In this document: positions 9,388 to 18,037 of the stretch, in pieces
Layout: each line of letters opens with the position of its first letter
Numbering within the stretch: the stretch's first letter is position 1
DNA from: Chryseobacterium sp. Bi04
GTDB lineage: Bacteria; Bacteroidota; Bacteroidia; Flavobacteriales; Weeksellaceae
Assembly: GCF_918698085.1 (NCBI RefSeq)
Contig: NZ_CAKKLP010000020.1
Coordinates: forward strand, 1 to 60,659
DNA length: 60,659 nt
Reading direction: 5' to 3'
Translations under genes and position numbers: made by a program
The notes under the pieces: model-generated
What the model saw: the letters and a program-made list of their open reading frames with translations, nothing else
What the model was told of the DNA's origin: nothing
The model's database searches: none

Positions 9388-10364
9388 TTATTTGTCTATT
9401 TGTTTTTCTAAAAATTCGGGATAGCGGTCGCCCATAAGTGTAATTCCATTCACTGTTGTATCAATTTTTGCCAGTTCATCGGCTGTTAACACAACATTTG
9501 TACTGCCAATGTTTTCTTCTAAACGATGTAATTTTGTAGTTCCGGGAATCGGTGCTATCCAGGACTTTTGAGCTAATAGCCAGGCCAATGCCAATTGTCC
9601 GGCCGTAATATTTTTTTGTTGAGCAATCTCAGAAAGCGCATCCACTAAAACCATATTGGATTTTATGTTTTCTTCGCTGAAACGAGGAATAATATTTCTG
9701 CGGTCTATATCTGCTAATTTTTTGTTTATGATACCTGTGAGGAAACCTTTGCCTAAAGGACTAAAGGGAACGAAACCAATTCCTAACTCTTCTAAAGTAG
9801 GTATGATTTCATTTTCCGGCTCTCGCCAAAACAAAGAGTACTCGCTTTGTAATGCTGATACAGGATGAACGGAATGTGCTTTTCGGATCGTTTTAGCACT
9901 TGCTTCAGATAAACCGAAATATTTTACTTTACCATCTTGTATCAGGTCTTTTACCGTACCGGCAACATCTTCTATCGGAACATTAGGGTCAACCCTATGC
10001 TGATAAAGCAAATCTATATAATCTGTTTTTAGTCTTTTTAGAGATGCTTCTGTTACTGCTCTGATCGTTTCGGGCCTACTGTCCAGACTACAGCCGGCCT
10101 TGCATCTTTACAGCCAAATTTTGTCGCAATTACTACATCTTTTCTATAAGGCTGCAACGCCTGGCCAACAAGTTCTTCATTGGTGTAAGGCCCGTACGCT
10201 TCCGCAGTATCAAAAAAAGTGACCCCTCTTTCAACGGCATTGTGCAGTAATGTTGTGGCCTCTTTTTTATCAAGACCTTTTCCGTCCAAAAAGTTTAAAC
10301 CCATACAGCCAAAGCCTAATGCGGAAACTTCCAATCCATTATTTCCTAATTTTCTTTTTTGCAT
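9388..10364 (-). pseudogene. Aldo/keto reductase with a single frameshift
   Basis: The first 95 or so codons (10364 to about 10080) and the remaining part (about 10085 to 9388) are in different frames. Joined, they give a normal reductase of about 325 residues; the 977-base span is one base off a multiple of three. The N-terminal frame has TFFDTAEAYGPYTNEEL with the catalytic Asp and Tyr and the Lys in IATKFG. Reading on in the second frame gives LDSRPETIRAVTEASLK and then the His segment LYQHRVD. Everything else is intact, so this is either a recent inactivating mutation or a sequencing error. The gene heads the operon with the SDR and AraC genes. Confidence 0.85.
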
Positions 10365-10682
10365 AATTCTATTTTTAATCGTTTGTAACTGACTTAAATT
10401 TCAAGTACAAAATTCCTGGTTATAGTTTTATAAAAAGTAGCCGGATTGGTAATTGTTGTAGTCAGATTTTCAACGGCAAATAATTAAGACAAAGAGCATA
10501 ATATAAAAAAACAACTTACTGATATTTAACTATTTACAAATAACTCATTATTGTAGCAGTTTATCAGAAGTTGTTTTTTGTGCTTAGTTGCCCGCCATTT
10601 GTACCCAAGCTGGGTCATATTTTAAAACCTGGAAAATTACTTCGTTTAATGTATTTATTGTCCCTTAAGCCGAATGGATAAA
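10365..10682. other. Gene-free spacer upstream of the reductase operon
   Basis: This spacer carries the start region of the minus-strand reductase operon and the end of a small broken gene. It is AT-rich with no recognisable open frame. No clear TAnnTTTG box could be placed for the operon. Confidence 0.3.
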
Positions 10683-10928
10683 TTATTTAACTTCTGCCAA
10701 AATTAATTCCTCAATGTGTTTTAGCTCTTCCTGTTCTATTTTATCTACAGCTTTTAGTTCCGCCTCATACTCTAAATCAAAATAGATATTAAACCTTTTA
10801 TCCCTGAACTTACATAGTAAAACATTTGCTTCAGCCACTATCACTTCTTCTAAGATTTCAATCTCCGGTAGATTTTACAAAGCATATGTAATTTCATGGT
10901 AACCGAATTTCCAAAAATTGTTTTTCAT
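10683..10928 (-). pseudogene. Small gene with an in-frame TAA stop
   Basis: From ATG at 10928 the frame reads MKNNFWKFGYHEITYAL, meets TAA at codon 18 (10875-10877), and then stays open to the end with an acidic, helical sequence finishing EELKHIEELILAEVK and TAA at 10683-10685. The whole would be 81 residues. One base change, for instance CAA to TAA, explains the break. I do not recognise the family. The length, lack of membrane segments and charged C terminus suggest a small cytoplasmic accessory protein. If the stop is real, the gene is dead. Confidence 0.5.
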
Positions 10929-11022
10929 AATTTTAAAGATAGCTCATTTTGTTTCAGCTTATTCAGTGACTTGCCATGTTAAATAGTAATGCAGTAAACT
11001 ATTTTGCCATGTTCATCTCAGC

Positions 11023-12486
11023 TTAATGTTCAAAGGTGTTACTAAAAAGCGGCTTTTTACTTTTCATATGAATGACCTCATCAAAAGTTTTTTTAGAAAT
11101 TACCGCAAGCCCATGATGTCCTATAATGGTTGTAACCTTTAATTTTTTCTGCAGTATAAAATTGTCCAATTCTCTTGTTACAGCGATCGCCGGACTAAGG
11201 TATGAATCGGCAGGCAATGATAACAGATCTCCCTGATAGATCATTTTTTCCTGAGGCAGATATAAAAACGACATTCCTTTTGCATGGCTGTTGGGAATTT
11301 CTAAAAATTCCAGTTTTTTCCCACCATTAGCCAATGACTTCTTATGAGTAAATGCAGAAAAGACTATTTTCCCACTTCTGTAAAGGGCATTATCGGTTTC
11401 TGACAGCATATCCATAACAGGTTTCTTTATACTCTCTGCGCAAATAACTGAAGCTCCCTCCTTTACTAGCTCTGCGATACCTGCAATATGGTCGTTATGG
11501 AAATGTGAAAGGTGAACATATCTGACCGGAATGTCAGGGAGTGTATGATGAATAATCTCCAGTACAGATCTGGTTACCGCCACAGATACAGGTGCTTCGG
11601 TCAGTACAATATAGTCGCCCATATTGACAAACATTATATTTCGATCTCCATCTACATTTTCAATCAGGTAAACGTCTTTAGCCACTGTTTTTACGGAAAG
11701 TTCGGCAGTGTTTCCGGTAACAGGCTTATATCCCGGAGGAAAATCAAAAACCGATACAGCTAAATCCTTATTGGATTTAAACAAGGTTAAAGAATCTGCA
11801 TAAACAAGGCTGCCATTTCGTTCCAGACTGCTTTTTCCGGCAATCATTAATCCATCAGCCGGCACAAAATTTCCGAAACGCTGTACAAGAGTATTCCCAG
11901 CCTCTTTCCTAGTGATGCTGTTCAAAAGAAAAGTTGTTTTATCGAACCTGTATTCTTCGGTTCCCCCGGAGGTTTTATTTACAACAATCCAATTTTTTCC
12001 ATCGGAAGCGGCAGGCTCATCTTTAATATGCCGGAGGAGTTGCTGAAGTATAAAGTAGGGAAAATTACCCAATAAGGCATTCCATCTTTTATCAAAGGAA
12101 GCGGAACCGAGGTTCAGCAGATCTTTTCCCGTTCTGCTACCTATACCATCATATACATAATAGGTGGAGTCCCGCCCCAATCTGTAGGTGTCAAATATAT
12201 AACCGCCAGGATAATGGTTCAGGGTATGATGCAGAAAACGTTTACCCTTTATATCATAAAAAAGATGGACCAGATCTTTTTCCGGTAAAAGATGCCCAAA
12301 GTCATATCCTTGCCATTGGTCTATATTTGTCCTGTTGGTCGAATATTCAAAAGTAGTCACCTTCTCCCAGTCTCCTAATACTGCCAGACCTTCCTGAAGC
12401 ACTTTGGCAGTGGTCTGAGCGGAAATACAGCCTGTAAAAAACAGGTATAATCCAATTACGGCTAACGATTTTATTTTCATATACAT
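11023..12486 (-). CDS. Exported metallo-beta-lactamase-fold hydrolase
   Basis: The 487 residues begin with a signal peptide, LAVIGLYLFFTGCISA, in which FTGC could act as a lipobox, so the protein is periplasmic or membrane anchored. The N-terminal 250 residues look like a beta-rich domain. The metallo-beta-lactamase domain follows with the metal motif H328-x-H330-x-D332-H333, a downstream histidine in IPNSHAKG, and another in TIIGHHG. This resembles quinoprotein-relay-like or cyclase-like MBL hydrolases, but the substrate is not evident. A second start codon two residues in is equally plausible. The gene is monocistronic, with a MITE-like repeat directly upstream. Confidence 0.85.
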   Translation of the reverse strand: MYMKIKSLAVIGLYLFFTGCISAQTTAKVLQEGLAVLGDWEKVTTFEYSTNRTNIDQWQGYDFGHLLPEKDLVHLFYDIKGKRFLHHTLNHYPGGYIFDTYRLGRDSTYYVYDGIGSRTGKDLLNLGSASFDKRWNALLGNFPYFILQQLLRHIKDEPAASDGKNWIVVNKTSGGTEEYRFDKTTFLLNSITRKEAGNTLVQRFGNFVPADGLMIAGKSSLERNGSLVYADSLTLFKSNKDLAVSVFDFPPGYKPVTGNTAELSVKTVAKDVYLIENVDGDRNIMFVNMGDYIVLTEAPVSVAVTRSVLEIIHHTLPDIPVRYVHLSHFHNDHIAGIAELVKEGASVICAESIKKPVMDMLSETDNALYRSGKIVFSAFTHKKSLANGGKKLEFLEIPNSHAKGMSFLYLPQEKMIYQGDLLSLPADSYLSPAIAVTRELDNFILQKKLKVTTIIGHHGLAVISKKTFDEVIHMKSKKPLFSNTFEH

Positions 12487-12534
12487 AGCTATATTTATTT
12501 GGTCTTTCTTTATAGTTTCCAGATACTATCTATT

Positions 12535-12790
12535 AAGCCTGTTTAAACTTTTTATTTTAGTGACAAAAACTGAATGAAATGCTATAAACACTTTAGCTTA
12601 TTTTAAGTTTTAAACTGATTGAAAATAAAAAGTACATTTAAGCAAAAAATATTTGATTTTTTAAAATTCACGTGAGCTTTAGTGATCTTGTTTTCAAAGC
12701 CTTACTAAACTTAGTATTCAAGAAACTTTGTAACTTTTGACCACATTGAATCTTCGATTGGTGGCTAAAATAAAAAGTGTAAACAAGTTC
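12535..12790 (+). repeat. MITE-like repeat, copy A
   Basis: This 256-base gene-free block is similar along its whole length to the reverse complement of 22141-22380. Its ends are inverted repeats of each other: AAGCCTGTTTAAACTTTTTA at the left, and GAACTTGTTTACACTTTTTA when the right end is read inwards. The bases ATTAA occur just outside the right end, and ATTAA overlaps the left boundary, so a short target duplication is possible. Relative to copy B it has about 20 extra bases near the right end. No coding capacity is seen, so a transposase would have to act in trans. Confidence 0.75.
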
Positions 12791-12840
12791 ATTAATAACA
12801 AAAATTTCTTTTGTAAAAAAATGTAAACTCACATGATCTG

Positions 12841-13185
12841 TTATTGATTCTGCATCCCCCGTATTTCTGCATAGCCGTCAAATTCATAAATCGGACAGGA
12901 AGCTGCTATTGCTGTAGCCTGTTCTAGGCTTTCTGCTTTTAGCAGTAAAAAGCCGCCAACAATTTCAGTTCCTACCTGATGTATCTGATCGGTAATGATA
13001 TCGCCGTCGCCTTTTATCATTCTCCCTTCCAGGCTCAAAGAGTTGCCGCCAACTAAATTTCCGGCCTTCGTCCATTGAGCAAACCACTCTGCCCAATTCT
13101 CCCGGTGTGCCTGAATCTCTTCCTGAGTGTGTTTGTTTGCTTTTCTACCGTCCGCCTCACGGAACAGCACTAAGAAATCTTTCAT
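12841..13185 (-). CDS. YciI/DGPF-domain protein
   Basis: The protein is 114 residues long and consists of a single YCII-related alpha/beta domain (ferredoxin-like dimeric fold). The segments MKDFLVLFRE, EEIQAHRENWAEWF and GGFLLLKAESLEQATAIAAS follow the pattern of the family. Members are often found beside ECF sigma factors or regulators and their chemistry is not settled. Here it is divergent from a MarR regulator 130 bases away, so the shared spacer may be the control site. No signal peptide or membrane segment is present. Confidence 0.82.
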   Translation of the reverse strand: MKDFLVLFREADGRKANKHTQEEIQAHRENWAEWFAQWTKAGNLVGGNSLSLEGRMIKGDGDIITDQIHQVGTEIVGGFLLLKAESLEQATAIAASCPIYEFDGYAEIRGMQNQ

Positions 13186-13315
13186 ATATCAAATTTTTAT
13201 CAATCAAATATAAAACGATTTCGTTATATTTACAACGGTTATTTAAATATTTAAATTACATCTTTTAATTTAAGTCATATTTGTTTATTATTGTAACCAT
13301 TATCTGCATCACTAT

Positions 13316-13900
13316 ATGGACCCTCTCGTTGAATTAATTACATTATGGCAAAAATACAGCAAGGAATCCTCCTCTCCTTCAGTTGAAAGCTTTTGCACCC
13401 ATGTGTTGAACCGCAAAAAGACAGACCAGCCCGCCGATAAAAGCTGTGGGCTTGCTTTCGCCAGACAGCTGGGAAAAACCTCAAGCCTTGTAAAGGCTTA
13501 TTTTAAGATCGCTATAAAAGAAGAAATGCCAGACATCGAGCTAGGATGGTATTTCTTACTGGATGCTATCGGTGATTCAAACGAGGTGAGGAAAACTGAC
13601 GTGGTAAGCTTCAGCCTTATGCTGGAACCCACAACAACTATTGATATATTAAACAGAATGCTTAAAGCTGGGTTAATCAGTGAAAGAGTGGATCCCACAG
13701 ATAAAAGAGCGCGCTTAATTAAAATTACAAATGAAGGCCGGGTCCTGATGCAAAAATTGACCCAGCTTTTTGAAAACATCACCTCTAAACTTTTTACCAC
13801 CATTCATACAGATGATATCCTAAAGATGACTACAGCTCTTGATGTTGTAACCCATGAACAAATAAATGTGGTGAGAAGTGGCCGGACAAAAAAGAATTAG
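13316..13900 (+). CDS. MarR-family winged-helix regulator
   Basis: The protein has 194 residues. A helical N-terminal part is followed by a winged helix in which MLKAGLISERVDPTDKRARL is the diagnostic recognition-helix and wing region of MarR proteins, and ITNEGRVLMQKL marks the helix after the wing. MarR proteins bind palindromes as dimers and release on ligand binding. It is divergent from the YciI gene, which is therefore its most likely target. The start shown follows an AT-rich spacer without a ribosome binding site, as is usual in this group. Confidence 0.85.
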   Translation: MDPLVELITLWQKYSKESSSPSVESFCTHVLNRKKTDQPADKSCGLAFARQLGKTSSLVKAYFKIAIKEEMPDIELGWYFLLDAIGDSNEVRKTDVVSFSLMLEPTTTIDILNRMLKAGLISERVDPTDKRARLIKITNEGRVLMQKLTQLFENITSKLFTTIHTDDILKMTTALDVVTHEQINVVRSGRTKKN

Positions 13901-13946
13901 CGAGTTATCGTATATTTTGGAAGCTCTGTGTGCACTCATATAGCAA

Positions 13947-14516
13947 TCATACGTCAAGATTATCAACAGATCTTACCGGTTCATAGTACAATATAACAGA
14001 ACCTCCGCTAAAGATCCTCGTTTTTAAGAGCTTAAGAATAATCCTGCTATTTATATTTTCAAATAATGGCAGGCCACTTCCGGCAACAACAGGGTACACA
14101 CATAATTGAAATTCGTCGATCAGATTAAGTTTCATTAATTGTATAATTAAGCTTCGGCTTCCTACTAAAATATCTTTACCTGATTGCTGTTTTAGCTTTA
14201 GGACCTCTTCTTTCAAGTCTCCACTGGCTAAGGTTGCACTTTCCCATTCTATATTTTTCAGACTGTTGGAAAAAACGATTTTAGGAATTTTATCAATTGC
14301 CTGTGCAAAGTCGTCCATGGATTTTTCACCTGAGGGATTTTTTACGTAGGGACGCCAATATTCCATAAGATGATAGGTTATTCTACCGTATAAAATAACG
14401 TCTGCCTGATTTAACAGTTCAGTATAATGCTTATGTATTTCTTCATCGGGAATACCTGCCGTATGATCACAAACTCCATCAAGTGTCATGTTAAATACTG
14501 CAATTACTTTTCTCAT
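13947..14516 (-). CDS. Dihydrofolate reductase-like (RibD C-terminal) protein
   Basis: This 189-residue protein has the RibD C-terminal/DHFR-like fold. The N terminus MRKVIAVFNMTLDGV, the segment ILYGRITYHLMEYW, and GKDILVGSRSLIIQLMKLNL followed by VYPVVAGSGLPLF are the characteristic blocks. Such stand-alone proteins bind NADPH and are annotated as putative reductases, without a proven folate role. The gene converges on the MarR gene, with 46 bases between the stop codons, and no clear terminator is seen there. Confidence 0.85.
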   Translation of the reverse strand: MRKVIAVFNMTLDGVCDHTAGIPDEEIHKHYTELLNQADVILYGRITYHLMEYWRPYVKNPSGEKSMDDFAQAIDKIPKIVFSNSLKNIEWESATLASGDLKEEVLKLKQQSGKDILVGSRSLIIQLMKLNLIDEFQLCVYPVVAGSGLPLFENINSRIILKLLKTRIFSGGSVILYYEPVRSVDNLDV

Positions 14517-14703
14517 ATCGCATACTGTTTTTATTTGCCCATTAAATTTAAAAATTTACATTTTAACGAGGCTTTACATAGGACAAGAAATAATAATGAT
14601 AAAATATAAAGCTGAATTGAAAGATTTTTGTTTATTAAGCATTACTGAAAATAATAAGTATTTGAAAGTTAAAATTTGTTAATTTTTATTATTATGTAGT
14701 AAT

Positions 14704-14711
14704 TATTTTTG
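14704..14711 (+). promoter_or_regulatory. Putative -7 box for the peptide gene
   Basis: TATTTTTG fits the flavobacterial -7 pattern TAnnTTTG and lies 32 bases before the start codon of the small peptide. The nearest TTG upstream is at 14676-14678, giving a 25-base spacing that is slightly longer than usual. Confidence 0.4.
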
Positions 14712-14743
14712 AGATTTGTTATACAACATAAAATATTATTGAT

Positions 14744-14884
14744 ATGAAAAATTTAAAAAAGCTTAAAAAAGCAGAATTAAAAACAATTGTTGGAGGTGCA
14801 GATTGTACCAGGCTATGTTTTGTAAATGATAAATTAACATGCGTTCCATATAGCTCATGTGGTGGTCCTGGACTCGAGCCATAA
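14744..14884 (+). CDS. Double-glycine leader peptide, bacteriocin-like
   Basis: This 46-residue gene encodes MKNLKKLKKAELKTIVGG followed by a 28-residue core with four cysteines (C21, C25, C33, C39). The leader has the basic N terminus and hydrophobic-x-GG end that C39 peptidase-containing ABC exporters cut after. Chryseobacterium genomes carry many such orphan peptides, often labelled bacteriocin-like. No exporter, modification enzyme or immunity gene is nearby, so it would depend on machinery elsewhere. The spacing of cysteines would permit two disulfides. A -7-like box lies just upstream. Antimicrobial or signalling activity is inference. Confidence 0.7.
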   Translation: MKNLKKLKKAELKTIVGGADCTRLCFVNDKLTCVPYSSCGGPGLEP

Positions 14885-15210
14885 AAACTATTTTCAATAC
14901 ATAAAAGAATTGTTTGAATACCGTCCTGTCAAGAAACTTGATGGGATTTTAATTTTCAATTAACGATCAAGTTTTACTATCTGTCATTTTCTTCAGTATT
15001 CTTTGCTTACATACAGGTTATATCGCTCCGTTTCATGATCAATTGATGGTTTTCCAAAAGTATCCTCCTAAGTCTGCCTCATCTTGTAAACGGTACTCAT
15101 CGCAGGTTCTCTCTGTCTCCCCAATCCGATTATATTTGATGTCAATGATTATTAATTAGTTGATAAATAGTTGCAGAACTTTTGCATATTTGTAAGTTAA
15201 CAGCAAAGCA
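14885..15210. other. Gene-free spacer after the peptide gene
   Basis: No intact gene is seen. Short open frames on the minus strand, for example a segment reading HETERYNLYVSKEY, look like a decayed coding region but I do not recognise it. Confidence 0.25.
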
Positions 15211-15681
15211 ATGAAAAAATTTTTTTACCTAATTATTATAATTGGATTATTCAGCGGTTGTAAATCAAACGATTCAAATTCGACTACGCTGGATAGCGAT
15301 GACTATACAAGTAAAGCAGACAGAATTAAAGTAATAAAAAAAGAAATAAAATCTTTTTCCGACTTTCATGACGCTGAATTTGAACTATTTAATGTAAATG
15401 GATTTCAAAATCAAACATGGGTCCCAGGCGCCTCATCTTGGGATTATAAATTTGCCATAAGAATAGACACTCTAAATATTTCAAAATGGACAAGTGGAAT
15501 GCAGGAAATTAGGCTCAATGAATATGATGATCATTGGACGAAAGAAATAACCAAACAAAGGAAACAAAATTGGCAGACAAACTCGGAGCCTCGCTATTTT
15601 ATTCGTAACGGAGAAAATGTAACGATGTTAGTTTATAAAAAAGAGGGTATAATATTCAAAAGGGTGATAAATCTTAATTGA
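15211..15681 (+). CDS. Lipoprotein of unknown function
   Basis: The protein is 156 residues long with a clear lipoprotein signal, MKKFFYLIIIIGLFSGC, where the cysteine would be lipidated after cleavage. The next residues, KSNDSNSTTLDSDD, form a flexible linker. The remaining domain is mixed alpha/beta with many aromatic residues (WVPGASSWDYKFAIRI) and no motif I know. It converges on the PH-like membrane protein gene, with six bases between the two stop codons, so their transcripts probably overlap. Confidence 0.7.
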   Translation: MKKFFYLIIIIGLFSGCKSNDSNSTTLDSDDYTSKADRIKVIKKEIKSFSDFHDAEFELFNVNGFQNQTWVPGASSWDYKFAIRIDTLNISKWTSGMQEIRLNEYDDHWTKEITKQRKQNWQTNSEPRYFIRNGENVTMLVYKKEGIIFKRVINLN

Positions 15682-15687
15682 AAATCA

Positions 15688-16149
15688 TTAAATATGATCC
15701 TTTTTCTTTTCGAAAAATTGCAGTTCCTCTTCAGACAGCCCGTCCTTGTTAAACGAGATCAAAAAGCGGTTTGGAGTATCGGCAACAAGAAAAATACCAT
15801 GGCTGGTGATGTCTAATTTCTTTATCCAGGTCCATTCTTTTATTTCAATTGCAGTCTTATTCCTATGCCTTATGATAATACTTTGTTCATTAAATTCTAT
15901 ATCTGCATCCAGGTTATTCTTCCCCGCAATTATTTTTGCACTAAAATGATACAGCGGGATCAATATAACTAACAGAAAAGAAAAATAGATCAATGAGGAA
16001 AGAAAGATCCCCGATGAGGCTATAGGAATGACATACGCAAGCAGGACTATACTTATCAGGTAGATCCACAGGCTCTTTTTCAGAAAAAAGTAGATTTTAG
16101 CCCGAAGGATGCTGCTGTACGTACATTGTATTCTTTTTATAACTGTCAT
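15688..16149 (-). CDS. Membrane protein with YcxB-like C-terminal domain
   Basis: The protein has 153 residues. Two adjacent membrane helices lie at about residues 27-45 and 48-70 (LWIYLISIVLLAYVIPIA; IYFSFLLVILIPLYHF). The C-terminal 75 residues have the beta-rich pattern of PH-like YcxB domains, including NEQSIIIRH, WTWIKKLDIT and NRFLISFNK, and would face the cytoplasm. Proteins of this type are widespread and uncharacterised. The start codon at 16149 is followed by a basic stretch, consistent with the positive-inside rule. Confidence 0.65.
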   Translation of the reverse strand: MTVIKRIQCTYSSILRAKIYFFLKKSLWIYLISIVLLAYVIPIASSGIFLSSLIYFSFLLVILIPLYHFSAKIIAGKNNLDADIEFNEQSIIIRHRNKTAIEIKEWTWIKKLDITSHGIFLVADTPNRFLISFNKDGLSEEELQFFEKKKDHI

Positions 16150-16337
16150 TTCATTTTGTTTAATGTTCCTGTATTTTCAAAATATCTTGTGAAAAGCTGC
16201 TGGCTGCCCGGGTTCCCGGCTTGAAGTAATTTTTATAGTTCTTTTCAAACAAATACCGCCTGTTCATAATTCATACAATAACCGGTAAAGCTAATATAAC
16301 ATCTCATTTTTATATTTCTAAAACGTTAATTTTAACG

Positions 16338-17153
16338 CTATCTGTTTTTTAATGTTTTCTCTAGTTTGTACCACCAATAATCGTCACTGATTTCGTCTCT
16401 AAGCTTCTCAAAATATGGTCTGTAATAATCATACCACTCTTCAGGCTTACTATCGTTAGCATAGCACATCATTGGTTTATTTTTATCTGTAGCCATAACA
16501 TAATTGTCATCTGCCAGGATAATGAACGATTTTATATCAATATTTTTTAAGGGCTTAACTGTTCTTCCGTCTTTCACGTAAAAATTGTCTTTATCTTTGT
16601 AATAATATTGGCTCATCTGTACAAAAGTCCCGGAATCGGCACCTTTCAATTTCAAACCTCTGTTGTAAACAAAATTTTGTCCTATTGCTATATACGAACT
16701 CCAGGTATATGTGGCTTTTAAATCAGGAAATTCTTCATCCTGGTATTTGGTCGTATAGCTTAACAAGAGCATTAAATCTTTTTCGGCAATAACTCTTGCA
16801 TCTTCGGCATAATAATAACGGTTTTTATCTTTTGCATAGAGCATACTGATTGGTTCGAAGCTATCCGGATCTGCATCTTTTAGTACTGTAAGATAGCACT
16901 TTTCAGAATTCTTCCTTGATATGTAGGTTAATCCGTAAACCGCGTTTTTATCTTTGAAAAAACCATAGCTGATACAACTGAAAGTGTCTATATCGATTAT
17001 CAATGGATTTTTATTCTTGTCCATTATGGGTAAGCCATTGATATAGATGTAATCCTCTGCCTTTACTATTTTTTCAATGAATAACCTACGGGCATATATG
17101 CTATACAAACCTGTCATTATATTATCTGGAGTATATTCTTGGGGGATTGTCAT
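16338..17153 (-). CDS. DKNYY-family repeat protein
   Basis: This 271-residue protein contains repeated units of the DKNYY type: FKDKNAVYGL, AKDKNRYYYAEDARVI and YKDKDNFYVKDGRTVKPL, each built of short beta strands around a lysine-aspartate turn. No signal peptide is seen, and the N terminus MTIPQEYTPDNI looks cytoplasmic. DKNYY proteins are common in Bacteroidota and Proteobacteria, and their role is unknown; they may be binding proteins in contact-dependent or toxin-related loci. It is monocistronic here. Confidence 0.75.
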   Translation of the reverse strand: MTIPQEYTPDNIMTGLYSIYARRLFIEKIVKAEDYIYINGLPIMDKNKNPLIIDIDTFSCISYGFFKDKNAVYGLTYISRKNSEKCYLTVLKDADPDSFEPISMLYAKDKNRYYYAEDARVIAEKDLMLLLSYTTKYQDEEFPDLKATYTWSSYIAIGQNFVYNRGLKLKGADSGTFVQMSQYYYKDKDNFYVKDGRTVKPLKNIDIKSFIILADDNYVMATDKNKPMMCYANDSKPEEWYDYYRPYFEKLRDEISDDYWWYKLEKTLKNR

Positions 17154-17560
17154 TTAAATATTATTAAGGATATGTGCCATTTTTTTTGCGTTTTATTTTT
17201 GAAAATTCCATTTCCAGGTGATTGATACTGAAATCAGATATTAATAGGTAAGTTGTCCAGGTTTTCAAACAATTGACAGATAAAATAAAATTCTCTCCAA
17301 TTTTCAATAGCTACAGCCTGCTCTTTAAGTTTTCCGTTATTGCTAAATTAAAAATTTTATCAATTGATTTCACTTTCATTACTGCAGAATTTTAGAAATC
17401 GTATTTTGATGCATATATATCTGAAAAACAACACCTTAAAAACACCCGCCACTTCTGTTTCAATAACAGCAAAAAAATTTAGATAAACTTTTTCGACAAA
17501 TTTGCATTTTACTAGGAGTAGCCCCTAAAATTAGTTATCTTTTGATAAAAAAATCATAGA
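17154..17560. other. Gene-free spacer
   Basis: About 400 AT-rich bases between divergent genes. No open frame, strong dyad or confident promoter box was found. TTATCTTTTG at about 17537-17546 is one base off the -7 pattern for the downstream gene. Confidence 0.3.
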
Positions 17561-17914
17561 ATGACACCAAAAGAAATACTAGAAAAATGGGTAGACCTTT
17601 TTAATGCATCTGACGCTGCCGGTTTAGCGGAGCTATACACCGATGACGCTGTTAATCATCAGGTTGCAAATGATCCTATCGTTGGAAAATCAGCAATCTA
17701 CACGATGTTATCAAATGAATTTTCCGCCGCAAAAATGGTTTGTATCGTTGAAAATATATTTGAGGACGGAGAATGGGCCATCATGGAATGGAAAGACCCC
17801 AATGGCTTAAGAGGATGTGGCTTTTTTCATATTGTCAATGATAAAATAATATTCCAGCGAGGTTATTGGGACAAACTGAGCTTTTTGAAACTACAGGGGT
17901 TACCACTTGTATAG
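17561..17914 (+). CDS. SnoaL/NTF2-like polyketide cyclase-fold protein
   Basis: The protein is 117 residues long and consists of one NTF2-like cone-shaped alpha+beta domain. The N-terminal helix ILEKWVDLFNASDAAGLAEL is followed by YTDDAVNHQVANDPIVGK, the standard SnoaL opening, and ends with FHIVNDKIIFQRGYWDKLSF. Proteins of this kind act as small isomerases or hydrolases or bind steroids and quinones; the particular substrate is not predictable. It is convergent with Hsp20 and shares a strong bidirectional terminator with it. Confidence 0.85.
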   Translation: MTPKEILEKWVDLFNASDAAGLAELYTDDAVNHQVANDPIVGKSAIYTMLSNEFSAAKMVCIVENIFEDGEWAIMEWKDPNGLRGCGFFHIVNDKIIFQRGYWDKLSFLKLQGLPLV

Positions 17915-17993
17915 TATTCATGTAGATAAGCATAAAGATAGTCAATCCTACAATTTAGAGTTAGCTATCTTTATTAAATAGCTATTATATATT

Positions 17994-18034
17994 GAGAACA
18001 AAAATGACTGCCAGTGGCAGCCATTTTTGTTCTC
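17994..18034. terminator. Bidirectional hairpin terminator
   Basis: A nearly perfect 41-base palindrome has arms GAGAACAAAAATG and CATTTTTGTTCTC around CTGCCA/TGGCAG, with a T-run following on the plus strand. It lies between two convergent genes and would stop transcripts from both. A weaker hairpin TAGCTAT/ATAGCTA precedes it at about 17962-17984. Confidence 0.85.
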
Positions 18035-18037
18035 TTT

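Noticed and set aside
8924..9868. Plus-strand frames opposite the SDR and aldo/keto reductase genes
   Set aside because: They mirror codons of the well-supported minus-strand genes.
14427..14682. Two overlapping frames before the double-glycine peptide
   Set aside because: They begin inside the minus-strand DHFR-like gene and show no signal peptide or motif that holds up.
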